Positions 1 through 12,700 of a stretch of 64,000 nt of DNA are shown in pieces. This DNA comes from Camellia lanceoleosa. Its lineage: Eukaryota > Streptophyta > Magnoliopsida > Ericales > Theaceae. The notes below the pieces were generated by a model. That model saw only the letters and a program-made list of their open reading frames with translations. It was not told where the DNA came from and searched no databases. Position 1 is the stretch's first letter. Every line of letters starts with the position of its first letter. The DNA lies in contig CM045758.1 in assembly GCA_025200525.1 (NCBI GenBank), forward strand, positions 61,072,649 through 61,136,648, written 5' to 3'. The translations under genes and the position numbers were made by a program.

Positions 1-374
1 ATCATGGTTAGTAGAGACCGGTCTTTGACTGGGCGAGCGGGGGTGCTCACGAAGTGACCTTCCCCAATCGTACCCAAGTTCCCGAGCCGAGGCAACTTTG
101 GTGATGACGGACACGTGGCCTTTGGCACCGAGTCAGGGTTTCCTAAATTTCCCATTTTAAAATATTTAGGTGGCGACTCAGATTCCGCGGCGATCCATGT
201 TTGGCACTTCTTTCAAAAAAATCTGTTTTCAAAACGATTTGCCAGATTTGGACTCTTCGGTTCAAGATTGAGAACCGTGACATTTGAGTTCTTCGAACTG
301 TAGTGACCCAATATCGAACCAGAACGGGGGAGATTCGCACTCCTTCCCCCGGGATGCGTTCGGGGACGTCTACA
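1..374 (+). mobile_element. 3' end of a Tat/Ogre-like LTR, cut by the window start
   Basis: This stretch matches the last ~390 bases of the two large LTRs ending at 45482 and 52304. Shared blocks include GGCGAGCGGGGGTGCTCA, GGCAACTTTGGTGATGACGG and ACACGTGGCCTT, and all three end in GTCTACA. It is therefore a third copy of the same LTR family, entering from the left. The next five bases are GTTAT, but the other end is outside the window, so no target duplication can be tested. Confidence 0.8.
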
Positions 375-2520
375 GTTATACGTTTTTTAATTTTTTTGGT
401 AACTTTTTAGCTTTCATACTAAAAGTGTTGCATGCCAAATGAGGCCTAAATATGAGTATCTCAGTATTTTCCTAATTTGTAAATAACTGTTTCCTTACTC
501 TTAATGTTTATATTTTTATAAATTCCCACCAAGCTTCTCATGAAAATTGCAAGGTAAGCCCTTTTTTATATGTGTTTTTATTACTATTATCTTAATTATT
601 ATCTTAAATGTTTATATTTTAATTATTTCTATCCAAAATAGTCATTTACCAATGGCTTTATTATCCAAATAAATTTAATCAAATGTACAAGTGAAAGTTT
701 TTGAAAATTTCCAATTTGTCTTAGAGATATATTTTGTATGCTTTTTTATAGCTTATCTACGATTTACTTGATCAAAAATTATGTTTTATTTATTTATTTA
801 CTATTAAAATCATGATTATTATTAATGATCATGGCATGTCTAGAAAAACACACTAGATTTTGCATACTAAATTCGTAAATATGAGCGTCTCAGTATTTTC
901 TTAATTTACAGATAATTGTTTCCCTACTCATAATGTTTGCATTTTTTAATGTGTTTTTTTATTTTTATTTATGTTTATATTGATTGTAACCAGTTAAGTA
1001 TTTAAATTAGATTTTGGATTTTTTTTTTATTTGATTTGCTACCAATGGTTTTTATTATCCAAATAAATTCAACCAAATGTACAACTGATTTGGAAAAAAA
1101 AAAAATGATTTCCATATATGGTTGTTAATTCTTTCTAAGGTTATATGAAAATTTTCAAGAATATACAATTGATTTATTAGCATTGCTTTTTTGTTTCTTG
1201 GTGTAACCAAATACTTTTAGGTTGAAGCATACACATATTTTATAAAGCTTTAACCAACTCTTCTGTAAATTGTACATATATTATGGCAATATAATGTTTA
1301 TTTTGCTTATGTGGTTATAATTTGATTGGCAATAGTAATACTAGCAGATGTACATTGTTTGGTGTTGAATTTAATTAATTTTTTTTTTATAAAGATTATA
1401 AAATATTAGCTAGTGTGCATTCACTTTTTTTAGATTGTAGAGCACTGGTTGGTGTGCATTGATTTATTTGATTTGTTTGGAATTGCAGAGTATAGGCTGG
1501 TATACATTGTTTGATATTTAATTTTCAATTTAATTTGTTGAGATTGCATAACACTTGCTGGTGTACTTTATTTGGTGTTTAGTATTTTTTTTTTAGATTG
1601 TAGAGCACTGATTGGTGTGCATTGATTTATTTGATTTGTTTGGAATTGCAGAGTATAAGCTGGTATGCATTGTTTGCTATTTAATTTGTTGAGATTGCAT
1701 AACACTTGCTGGTGTACTTTATTTGGTGTTTAGTATTTTTTTTAGATTATAGAGCGTTAATAAGTGTACAATAGTGTTAATTTGTGTGTTTTGTTTAGTG
1801 TTTACAATTTTTTCTTAACTTGCTTAGCGCATATGCTTTCACTATTTTGATTTGCAATGTGTTGTTATTTTTATTTTCAATTATGTTTAATTTTCAACTA
1901 TTTTGATGTATAATTTTTAATTTAATTTGTTAAAATTGCATAACACTTATTGATGTGCTTAATTTGGTGGCCTCGTTTGGCAAGTGTCCCTTTTAGCTAA
2001 AAAGTCAAAAAGTTGCTAAAAAAATCAAAAAGTCAGCAACCCATACAAAAAGTCAAAGATTCCCTTTTCTCTCTGCTTTTTGCACATCTCTTCGTAAAAA
2101 ATCAAAAAGTCATCCCAAACATACTAGTTTTTTTTACATCACATTTTGGCCAAAAAGTAAAAAAGTTACTAAAAAAGCCTGTTCCCCAACAAGGCTATTT
2201 TTTTTTTAGATTATAGAGCGTTAACAAGTGTACAATAGTTTTAATTTGTGTGTTGTGTTTAGTGTTTACAATTTTTTCTTAACTTGTTTGGCACATATGC
2301 TTTCACTATTTTGATTTGCAATACGTTGCTATTTTTATTTCAATTATGTAGAGCATGTGGTATTAGCAAAATTGATAGAAGTTCTTTAAGAAGAATAATA
2401 TTTTTTTAATATCATTTCAGTATCTTTATCAAATTTCAACATGATACGTATAAATTATAATTATATTTTCATTTTAACATAATTTACATCGTGTCTTTAG
2501 GCACAAACATCCACTAGTCA
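375..2520. repeat. Diverged direct repeats, AT-rich
   Basis: No gene is visible. Several segments recur in direct orientation. About 425-560 matches about 865-950 (shared CTCAGTATTTTC, ending in AATGTTT). About 1430-1590 matches about 1592-1735 (shared TTGGAATTGCAGAGTATA). About 1742-1880 matches about 2208-2350 (shared TAGATTATAGAGCGTTAA). The last pair flanks a MITE. The pattern suggests an old tandem repeat or the eroded interior of a transposon. Confidence 0.55.
1969..2196. mobile_element. Tourist-like MITE
   Basis: The left end reads GGCCTCGTTTGGCAAG and the right end, read inverted, begins AGCCTTGTTGGGGAA, giving imperfect terminal inverted repeats. The body has the AAAAAGTCAAAAAG motif seen in the other members here (6200, 33686, 46888). 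No clear 3-bp target duplication is preserved. Confidence 0.55.
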
Positions 2521-3279
2521 TATAACAAAATAAGTTGTTGTTGTTGTTGTTGTTTTTTTTTTTTTTCGTTCGTCATTTCGTGTTAATGTTTTGTTGAGGT
2601 TACCAAATTTTGAATGTCTAGTTCATCATAAATGCATTGGTTGAATAGATGATACTTGTCTTGCAAAATAGATGGCCATTACCTGTTTATATTATATAAT
2701 AAATTACACAAATTTGATAATCATATATATACACAACTCTTATAAATTTCATGCTTAGAATTTTGTTAAATTTACAATCCTTATCTAAAAATAAAATAAA
2801 AACAAAAGATATAGTGTTAATCTAATCCGTCAAAATTAGTAAGTTATAGGGAAAAAATGAGGACAATAATTTTATTTTTTCTATTGGTTTCATTAGTAAA
2901 TTATATGAAAAGAGTGGTGTTATATCTATCTAATATATCTTTCTTATTTTGATCTTTAATTAGGTGAAAGAGAGGGAGAATAGAGAGGTAGAGAGGAAAG
3001 ATGAGAAGTGAAAAGTGTGGATTAGAGATGCTCAATCAGAACTCTTAAATATTTTTTTATAAAAAAAGGTGAAGAGGACCATAAAGCACCATGTGAATAT
3101 TAAGGAGAATTATTATTTTTTTTTAAATTTTAATTTTTATACAAAATTTAAGACTAAATTATAACATTTTAAAAATACAAAAATAGAAAGAAAACTCGAG
3201 AGGTAAAAGAAAAGGAAAATGCTACATCATAGTATTTTTATTCTCATCTCATTAAAAAAAGGAGAGAAGGAAAAAAAAT
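2521..3279. other. AT-rich intergenic DNA upstream of the chaperone gene
   Basis: No gene is seen. It holds a GTT microsatellite (2534-2552) running into a T tract, and a purine-rich patch near 2960-3010. The proximal promoter of the downstream gene probably lies in the last few hundred bases, but no single TATA box stands out. Confidence 0.4.
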
Positions 3280-3423
3280 TAATGCGACCAATTGTGCGGC
3301 GTTGGATTTATCTACTTTTCTTCAAAATCTCATCAGTAGGGTTTAAGAGCTACGAAACCACATAAGTTGAAAACAAATCACAAAAAACCACAGCAAACGC
3401 TTTCCAATATCACAAGCAGCAAC

Positions 3424-3469
<46 letters not shown>

Positions 3470-3585
3470 ACAGGTTCTCCATATGCTTCATATATACGCA
3501 CACACACAGTTATTCACGAATGGTTCTTCTTCAATCCACATTTTTGGTAAAATGTTTGTTTTGAATTTGATAGATTGCAATTGCG
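3280..3585 (+). promoter_or_regulatory. Probable promoter and 5' leader of the chaperone gene, with a CT repeat
   Basis: It contains an uninterrupted CT dinucleotide tract of 20 units (3426-3465). CT-rich leaders and Y-patches are common just downstream of plant transcription starts. Short upstream ATGs (for example 3367) open reading frames that stop before the main start, so they are possible but untested upstream ORFs. The transcription start itself cannot be read from the sequence. Confidence 0.4.
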
Positions 3586-3759
3586 ATGTTGCCGAGATGG
3601 AGCAGAGCTGTGACTTATCTCTCTAGGGTTTCATCACACAAGAACAACATGGTAACTAGAAGAGATTTTTATGGTTTCTCATGCCGAAGCTATTCCAAAG
3701 TCGCCGCTGCCACCGCGACCGAGGTGCCGATCGCAGTCGACTCGGCTGAGAAAGGTTAT
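3586..3759 (+). CDS. Chaperone exon 1 (presequence)
   Basis: It starts at the ATG at 3586 and encodes 58 residues. The chosen donor is GTGAGT at 3760, a consensus site. A second donor at 3775 (GAG followed by GTATAA) would also keep the frame and add five residues, so donor choice is uncertain without cDNA. Confidence 0.75.
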
Positions 3760-6700
3760 GTGAGTACACCCGAGGTATAAATTCAGAACTAGCAATTTGG
3801 ATTTTGTGAGAATGTTATTGATTCTCTGTTGAATGAACTTGCTGCTTATAAAAAAAATTCATTAGAATTTGATGATACTGAGTCGTTAATTTTAGAACTT
3901 CAATGTCCTGGATAGCTGTAATCTATCTGTATTGTGGTTAATAGCTTTTTCTGTTGGTTGTTCTGTCCCATATGAACAACTCATTCATGCTTAATTTAAT
4001 TATTCGACTTAACAAGCTTTGTCCCAATCTTGATTTAATATCATATTCTCTAATTTTGAAAATTAAATTTTGGTCTGAGAAAAGAAAAACTTGTATTGGG
4101 TACAGCTGCTACTGATAGCGACATCAATAAAGGGCTACAAACCCAGGTGAAGAAACACCTAAAAGGAGACCACTTATTTTTATTTTTATTTTGTTCAGTT
4201 AGATTGCCTTTGTCTGAGGATGTAAAAATGGACCTTTCTTGTGTGTGTGGAGGGAAAAAAAAAGGACTGTCTAGTTCCTTTGAACTTATGTTTTGGTACA
4301 TTATATATCGATAGTAAAGGAAAATGTTATAGCCTCTCCTTGATGGCATCTACAGTGGTAAAAATCTTCATTGTCTGTTTCTTATCTGGGCCAAAATATT
4401 GATTGCTTCTTTTTTTATTTGTTGTATAACTTTGTTATTTTTTTTGTTTGGTTTTTTGTCCCAACAGAAAGTTATTGTCAGCCTGGTAAACCTAAACAAA
4501 TAACTTGGCTTATGTGGTATGTATTGCTGTTTTCAGAAGTATAATTTAATTGCAACCTTACCAATAAGCTATTTTGTGGTCTGATGATGAGATTTTTTTA
4601 CTGAAGGTTGTGTTATCAAGTCTATGTTATGTTCTCTGGTAATACCCAATTGATGTTAGAAAGAAAATAAAACTCTCATGCACTATCTGACTCTTCTTGT
4701 CATCTACATTAGATGATATACTGTTGTGTGCTGTTCAATTTTCTAGTGCTGAATACCAGAGTACACTCTTTCAGCAGGTGAATTTGAATAAGATGTTTTG
4801 GTCTAAGCCTTGTTCATTGGCTCTGGCCCCTGACTCCCCTCTAAAAGTTGAAGAGCCAAAGTATGAGGGTATCCAGTATATTTTTCTCAAGCTGATGCTG
4901 TTTTATAGTAAACAAAGCAAATCCATTCGAGGGGCAAATGTGGTTTACCGCCGTATCATTTCTCAAGTTGATAAACCTGCTATCTACAACGGTTAGTCTT
5001 TACATGTTCTGGTTATCCAGCAATTCAATCTTTTTTCAGCTGCTTTAGCAAACTCAAGATTGCCTGCAAATTTTCTGTAGTGTATATATGTAGATTTTAT
5101 GTCATAAGGGAAATGAATAGTGGTCAAGTTACCTATATAAATGTTTCTTTTTAGATTAGTCAAATTTTCTGATTATTATTATGAAAGAATTTGGAAAGAA
5201 AGCATCGTTAAAGCCACACAACAACGAACAACAAATTTAGCTTTCATACAGCAGTTTCCTAGTTGACTTTGTATCTTCTGAACAATTTAAAACTAATTCC
5301 TGTAACAATTAGATAGATTTAATTTTTCTATGCTCTATCGCAAAATATGTTTGATTTCCTCTTCATGTAGTCTAATATTGAGAAAAGGGGATTAGCAATG
5401 TATCATTTGAGGTTGGGCTTCCTTTAGAGCATCTTCAACAATTACATCCATAATTCACATGTTGAGGTCCACAACAGTTCTGAAAGCTTTGCTAACTGAG
5501 GTGAGGATTCTAAATGAATGGATGAAAATCAACCATTTCCTCCCTGGAAAGCCCATACGGTAGGAAAGATGTAAAAGTCTATTGATTTGAACCCATGTCT
5601 GCATTACAACATTACACTATGCATGTCAACATGGAAGCCTTTCTTGGAAATCATTATCACTTTCTAGCCATATGGCTTCCTTTTCTAATGAGAGATTGCT
5701 TGTCAGCAAAGTTTTCAAAGGCTTACTGAGGCTCGCCTCGATACTCGCCTCGCCTCGAGGCTAAGGTAAAATGCATCAAGGCTTTGATTTTTATGCTATA
5801 CTCCCAAAAGGTTTTCACATCATAATGTGAGCCATGCACCTTAGGTGCACTTTGTATGCCTTTTGTGCATAAGCCTATGCCAAGTACACATATGAAGAAG
5901 TACCTTAAACTCTTGTTATAGTAGATAGTTTAAACATCAAAAAGCCAAAAATAAAAAAAAACCTCTTTTGTGACTATATTCTACAGAAAAAATTAAATGA
6001 ACAATGAACAAAAAATACAAAATTAATGTTCAAGTGAGAAGTTCAATCACTAAAGTTAAGAATGCTAATTTCACTTTTAATGAAGGCAAGTTTCATTCTC
6101 TGCAGTGAAATGTTTGATGCCTTAAGGATAAAAGTATATATACATTTATATTTAATTTATTTTTATGTTTTGTTTTTTTTCACTATTTTAAATTATTTAG
6201 GCCAAGTTTGGCATCTACTAAATAATACAAAAAGTCAAAAAGTCACTATCCTATTTAAGTCACATCATCTTATTTAAATCACATCACCTCTCTAACACAT
6301 CACATCAAACCTAATCCAAACCCAACCCATATAAGTCAATAAGTCAAAAAGTGCACTTTTTTAAAACATCCCAAACCAACCCTTAATTTATTTACTGAAT
6401 ATTAAAATTTAAAATTTGAAATGCTTACGCCTCACCTTATGAAGGGTAAAATGCCTTGAGTTACGCATACGCATTTAAAAATTTTGCTTGTTAGGGACAA
6501 ATATTTGAAATGGGGGTAGAAGGTAAGATGTGTAAAACATTGAAATACCTTAAAAGTGGTTCTTTTCCAGAGATAATCTGTTCCCACCCCTAAAGATAAA
6601 TCAGACTGGCACTTTTTTGTAATTCCCAAACATTTGATTGGTGGCATGGAAGTTATTTTTTTGTTTAGAACTTGAAATTCACCCTGTGAATTTTATGTGG

Positions 6701-9700
6701 ATTTTACAATGATCATCACCAAAGAAAATAATGCCTACTTTTTGTTTAATGTCTTCCATGCTACCTTGAGTTTTATGTACTGTTGTGTGATAGAACTCTT
6801 TGCGTGCAGTATTTAGCTTGGAGAAGACCTTCAAAACAACATTCTCTTTGCTTGTGCTTCACATGTGGCTTTGCTTACACCGTTTGAAACAAGAGGCAAA
6901 TGAAGGTGTTGAGTTTGGGCAATACTTGTATGAGATATACAATCATGATGTTGAGCTGAGAGTATCTAGGGCTGGGGTTAGTGATTTGTATCCCTTTGCT
7001 GACTTCAAACCTTTGAAATTCATTATTATTTAATGTTTCTTTCTTTAGCTTCTTTCTAGCAAAAAACCTTACCAAATTGTTGTTCTTTTTTGAAATTGAG
7101 AATTTATTTTAGAATTCTATAGATTTGCATGTCTCATAAGGAATGATCGTGGTTCTAATAAGTATGGACACTTCTAAGAAGGTAACGTGTTGTGTTTGAC
7201 ATTGACACAATACTTGTCGACATTTCCTAACACTAGACACACATGAAATACATTGTAAGTTTGAATAAAATAACTTCAAATTCAATGATAAAACGAAAAC
7301 AAAGTAAATTTATACATATTCTCCTCTTTTAGACTTCAAAAGTTGTTCTCTTTGACTTAAATATTTATATATGTGATACATAATATTTATATAAAATTAT
7401 ATATTTTGTGCGTGCCCTCCACATATCGTTTCCTACATTTTTTTTGAAAAATATGGGTTGGCATGCCCGTGTCTGTGCTTCTTAGTCATGGTATTTATTA
7501 GGTTGAACATGTTTTGGTTGAATGGAATCATTCTCTTTGTCAATAAAGAAACTATGAGAAACCCTAAGTTTTTGCTACTTGTCGAAGATTTGCGTTTTAA
7601 GAATTAGTTAAAATGAATCAGTGAATAAACTCATCTTGATTTCTAGGGAAGGTATGATCATGTAAAAATATATGAAAAAAGAAAAAAAAAAAGGAAAGTA
7701 ATTTATGTATTGTATGGTTTTGTGTCAATAGAGAGAGAGAGAGAGTCCTACAAAGGATCCTAATAAATGATTATATGCTTTATTGAGGTACAAAATAGTT
7801 GAAACACTTCAACCAAAAAAAAAAAAAAAAAACTGTTTATGTAGATGAGTGGACAGGTTGGAGAAGGTATAAATGAAAGGAGCCTCCAACTTGGATTATA
7901 GGCTTAGCTCTAGCCATTGGAGGCAAATCATTCAACTACATTGGAAATGGTTGTGGAGCTCTAAGGGAGGGCTTGTGGAAGAGGGTGATGGATGGAAAGC
8001 ACATCTATGATTGGGAGAATTGGGTTACTAGTGACATAAGGAAAATCAGAGATACAGTGTTAAATTATTGAAGAGCGTCATCATAATAAGTGTCAAGGAA
8101 GACTTCTTTCATCTAACATACATTGAAGTGGGGAATGGTAGGAGAGTGCAATTTTGGCAGGACCCTTGGTGTAGCCAAAGGTGTTTGAGTATGGCTTTTC
8201 CAGACCTGTATAGGATGGATGGTGGTTATTTTTGATGCCTCGGTGGAGGGTTGTTAGGATATGTCTTAAATGGGGGCGGTTTAGAATCTTATCTTATGGA
8301 GATCATTCCAAGGATTGGGAGGTGACGTGGCTCTCTTTGGGATGCTACGGGGAAGAAGGGTTCAAAAGGGATTGATGATACTCTAGTTTGGAGAGGAATG
8401 AAGGATGATATATTTTTGGTAGCATCTTTCTATTGAAGCAGTGGTCGGTATGGGGATGTAGCTTTTCCTTGGGAAGGGGATTTGGCGACCTAAGGCCTTT
8501 CTCAAGATTACTTTTTTTTGGTTGAAGGCATAGAGAGATTGATTTTTTGGTTGAAAACTTGAAAGGAACAATACTAGTCTATTTTCCAAAAAATAAAAGG
8601 AACAATGCTATAACTTTTTTGTTTGGTTTAGGTCGACTTTTCCTTTTCTTTTTTCTTTATCTTCTTTTGTTTACTTTTTGGGAGAACTTTATGTCCTCGT
8701 TGATATGTAGGTTTTTTTTTTTTCCTTCTTATTTTTTGTTTTTGTTTTTTTTTATGGTGTATGTTTGTGATGGTGCTTTTTTAATAAATAGTTATCTTTA
8801 TGTATCAAAAAGTTTGACATGGTAAATGCATGTTAAGCGTTCGAGAGAGAGGCCTGAAAAGGTTAGAGTATTGGTCATACAGAGAAAATAAATAAAATAC
8901 CCCAACTCTCTGTTTGAAGTGTAAATTAAAAGCCAAAAAAGAGAAAATATACTTAACGGAACTAGGTTTTAGGATGCAAAAATGAAGGGAAAAAGATGCT
9001 CAATTTAATGAAAATGACTTAAATCTGATCCCGCAGACTTCAGAGGAAAGGAAGAAAAGGAAGCTGAAGAAGGAGATTGTTTTATGAATATGACTAGCTT
9101 TCTTGATGCTTCAAATACTAGGGATTTCTTTTAACTGTTTTGGAACAGTTAGAGGCCACACATAAGGTGCAGAGAACCTGGAAGTGAATCACAAAATCAG
9201 TGAAATAACTTTTACTCCAAAAACACATGAAAACAATACCAGCAGCCTATGAAGCACGAACATCTCTCCGGAGATCATGTACAGGTGCCTGCTAGGTGTT
9301 AGACACAGACACGTGTCGGACATGCTAGGACACGTTGGGGACCATTTTTTCAAAAAAATATAATTTTTTTATTTTTTTTATTTTTACTAAAATAGCTTAC
9401 TTAAGGTTGATAAATTTGATAAAACAAATAATAAATATTTAAAAATACGGCATATAGAAAATATATAGAATTATAAGTTTTGCATGAGTCCCTAATGTGT
9501 CGTGTCTTGCATTTTTCAAAATTTGTGTATCCATGTCATGTGTTCGTGTCCATGCTTCTTAGCCAGCAGCATAGTAACCTGAAATTAATCATAAAAGAAC
9601 ACTGATAGCTCTAAACTTGACAAGATGGTGTCCCAAGTGGGTTCCATATGAAATTCCAAGTTATATATGTTTGAATGCTTTGCATTATCTCATAGTTGTT

Positions 9701-12700
9701 CTATATACTTGGTAGGCCATGGGAATGGGTTTAGAAGAAAATTGTGTGATTGTCTTTTGACACTTAAATTTTTGTTGAAAAATATCTTTATCATGTAAGA
9801 CCATGGTGCATCTACAACACATTTATATCTTAGGTGGACATCATTTATTCCTCTTGGCATGGCAGGTTAACCTACTATTGACTAGATGGATGAAAGATTT
9901 GGAGAAGATATTTTATGGAAATGTTGTTGCTTATGACGCTGCTCTGCTTCCAGAAGCTAAACAACATGAATTGGAAAATGTGCTATGGAGGTGAGGCATT
10001 CACCCGAGTCAGACTGTTTCATTGCCTTGGTATAAATCATTTGTGTTGGCATGAAGAACACTTTAGAGCGGCTACTCTCATTTTTCAGTTGATATTTACA
10101 CTGAATGTTTTCTTATGCCATTGTCTTATAATTTCAATAGTTTTGTGCATTAGAAACGTAGAAATCATTTATTGTCAATAAATCCCATACCAATTTGAAT
10201 TAAGTTTTAATCCTTATCTGAAACTTTTTACCAGTTTAAAATCAATAGTTGTGGAGTTGATAACAAATAGATAAGGCCAGTCATAGGAAATTCTGAACTT
10301 CTATTCAGGTATTACTTTGGAAGCATAAAAGGTGATAATAAGTCTAGAGTATGTGAAGTTTATAGGAGGCATCAAAATCATTATTGTGGCCTATGACAAA
10401 ATGGCAGCCTAGTTATTATTATTGGGAAACTAAGTGTTCAATTTGAGAATGGTGGAAGAATGTTGTGCCTCGGACTTAATATGGTAGAGCTTGTAATGTT
10501 GGTTTGATGACAAAATGTTGGCCTAGTTATTGGAAAATTTAGTGTTGAATTTGAGAATGGTGGAAGATTGTTGTGCCTATTTTTATGGTGGAGACCGTCT
10601 ATGTATAGTTGGGTTGATCCACAAAAGGTCATCTCACTTATGTGCCTAAGGATAAAGGGGACAAAGATACATGTGGTGCTTTCTTCTTGGCTTGGCGATC
10701 TGGACATAATGACCACTACACAACCATAAACAACTGCAATGGTGATTAAGCGTGCTCCTTTAGTATTGAGAGGTACGAACACATAACATGTCTGTCATAG
10801 TCAAGAGTTATCTCCATTTGGAGATCCCTCTCTAAGACAGGACAAGGTGCAAGTCGCTACAGTGGGGAATGCGACGAGGTAACTTGATGGTCCCTCAGTT
10901 CTTAGTCACCAAACCACAAGACCCCAACGATCCTGTCATGGGGTTGCTTGAGTGTCTCATAACCCTGACACCAACCTCAAGGGGGTTCCTAGGCCCTTCT
11001 CTTGACCTAAGCTTAAGCGTAGAACCACGAGAAATATGTTCATGTGGATAATTTGCTTGGCTGGGCCGATTGAGGTCTGAGATTGGCTCAAATGGAAATG
11101 CATGTGATGCAGAATATAAGAAGCTCAAAGAAGTGTAAATTTAAAGAAGCGGCGATATTTGAAAATTGGAATGGTTTCAAAGAGAAATCGATAGGACCAT
11201 ACATAATCATGTTTCTAATATTATTATAGTTTTAGTTTATGATTATTTTTATGTTTCTAGGATTTTTAGGCGAGGAGTATTTTGGTAATTTTATATTTGC
11301 CTACATGGGCTATAGGGGTCGCCCATGAGTCGTCTTGTAAGTCAAGTTATTTAATTAGTCTTTGTTTTTATTTCTTATTTAGTCTTAAATTAGTTTTGGA
11401 AGTCAAAGATATTTTAGTAGTTTCCTATTTTAGTTCTAGTTGGTTTAGGAAGTGTCCTAGTCCTATATAAAGCCATGTGATGCTTATATTTAATAGAGTT
11501 GATATTTTATAAAAAGTTAAAAGTTTTGAAGCTTTTTTATGGATTGTGTGATGCAATCAAACCCTAGGTGTGATGCAGAGTCTAGATGTGTTGCCTAGAC
11601 CTATCTTTTTCTCCTCCTTTCTTTTTCTTTTATGTTTCAATTTGCTATTCTCGGATTACTATTTACAGCCCTCTAAAAGTGCATTTGTCAATCTCAAAAC
11701 TCCATCCAATCACCCTCAAATCAACCCTAATCCCTTCCCCTACCTATTAGCCTTCAATTTACTCTTGAAACGATAAATTACTCACTGTTTAGGCCATCAA
11801 ATAACCTCTGTTTTGAAAATCCAGTGCTGTCCCTATTCGTCCTGCATCAGCATGCTTGGCAGAAAATTGTCTCGATTATTCTCTCTATTGAGGGAGTGGG
11901 GACTGAGCACACCTAGGAAGCTCTTTGGAGATTGACTCTGAGCACCTTGGCTTGAGGTTGAGGCATTGCATAGGCATCACATACATTAGTCTCTGCCGAC
12001 GGAACTGTGTCGTGAAGGGATAATTTGCAAATGGCAAGATCCCATTGGGCTAAGTGTCTCCTGAAGTGGCTGGAATGAGAGACCAGAGCTGATGGGGAGA
12101 TGATGTGACAACTACTTGCCCTGCTGCATAGGAACCTGGGCCTATACCTGTGGTAGGCATAGTAACCACTCAAGAGTCGAAGGGAAAGAGGATAAGCAGG
12201 GAAGCAGTAAGGGGAGTTGTGGTTGGGGTTTGCTGGCTCTTTGTTCCATAAGATGCTGTAGAAAGGCCTTGCAGAAGATGAACAAACATGTGCTTCTATC
12301 ATTTCCTTTGATATTCCTAGCAGGGTTCAACTTGGAAAGAGCCTCGTGAATGGGTTAAGTGCAAAAGGAGTCTTCTGAGGGGAGGTCAACTATATACAAT
12401 TTGGTTGGTGGCTCTGCTAATCTAGCAGTAGATCTATTAATTATCCTCCAAAGTCGATAGATGATGGCAATTTCTGTGTTGTTTTCCAGAATCCATGCTT
12501 TTGTAAATAGCTTTCAGAAAATTGGAATGATGAAATACATAATGTTTGACAGTCATTGGTAAAATAAAAACTCAAAATTTATATATTGTACGAGTGAGAG
12601 CTAAGAATGAACTGCCATGTGGTTAAGGGATTGTCCATCGATGTTGGTTATCCTGTCTGTCATGCTTAACTATCCGCATTAATGTTTATTTATGCCACAG

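Noticed and set aside
10438..10782. 114-codon minus-strand frame in intron 4
   Set aside because: No recognisable domain, and it overlaps a local direct repeat.
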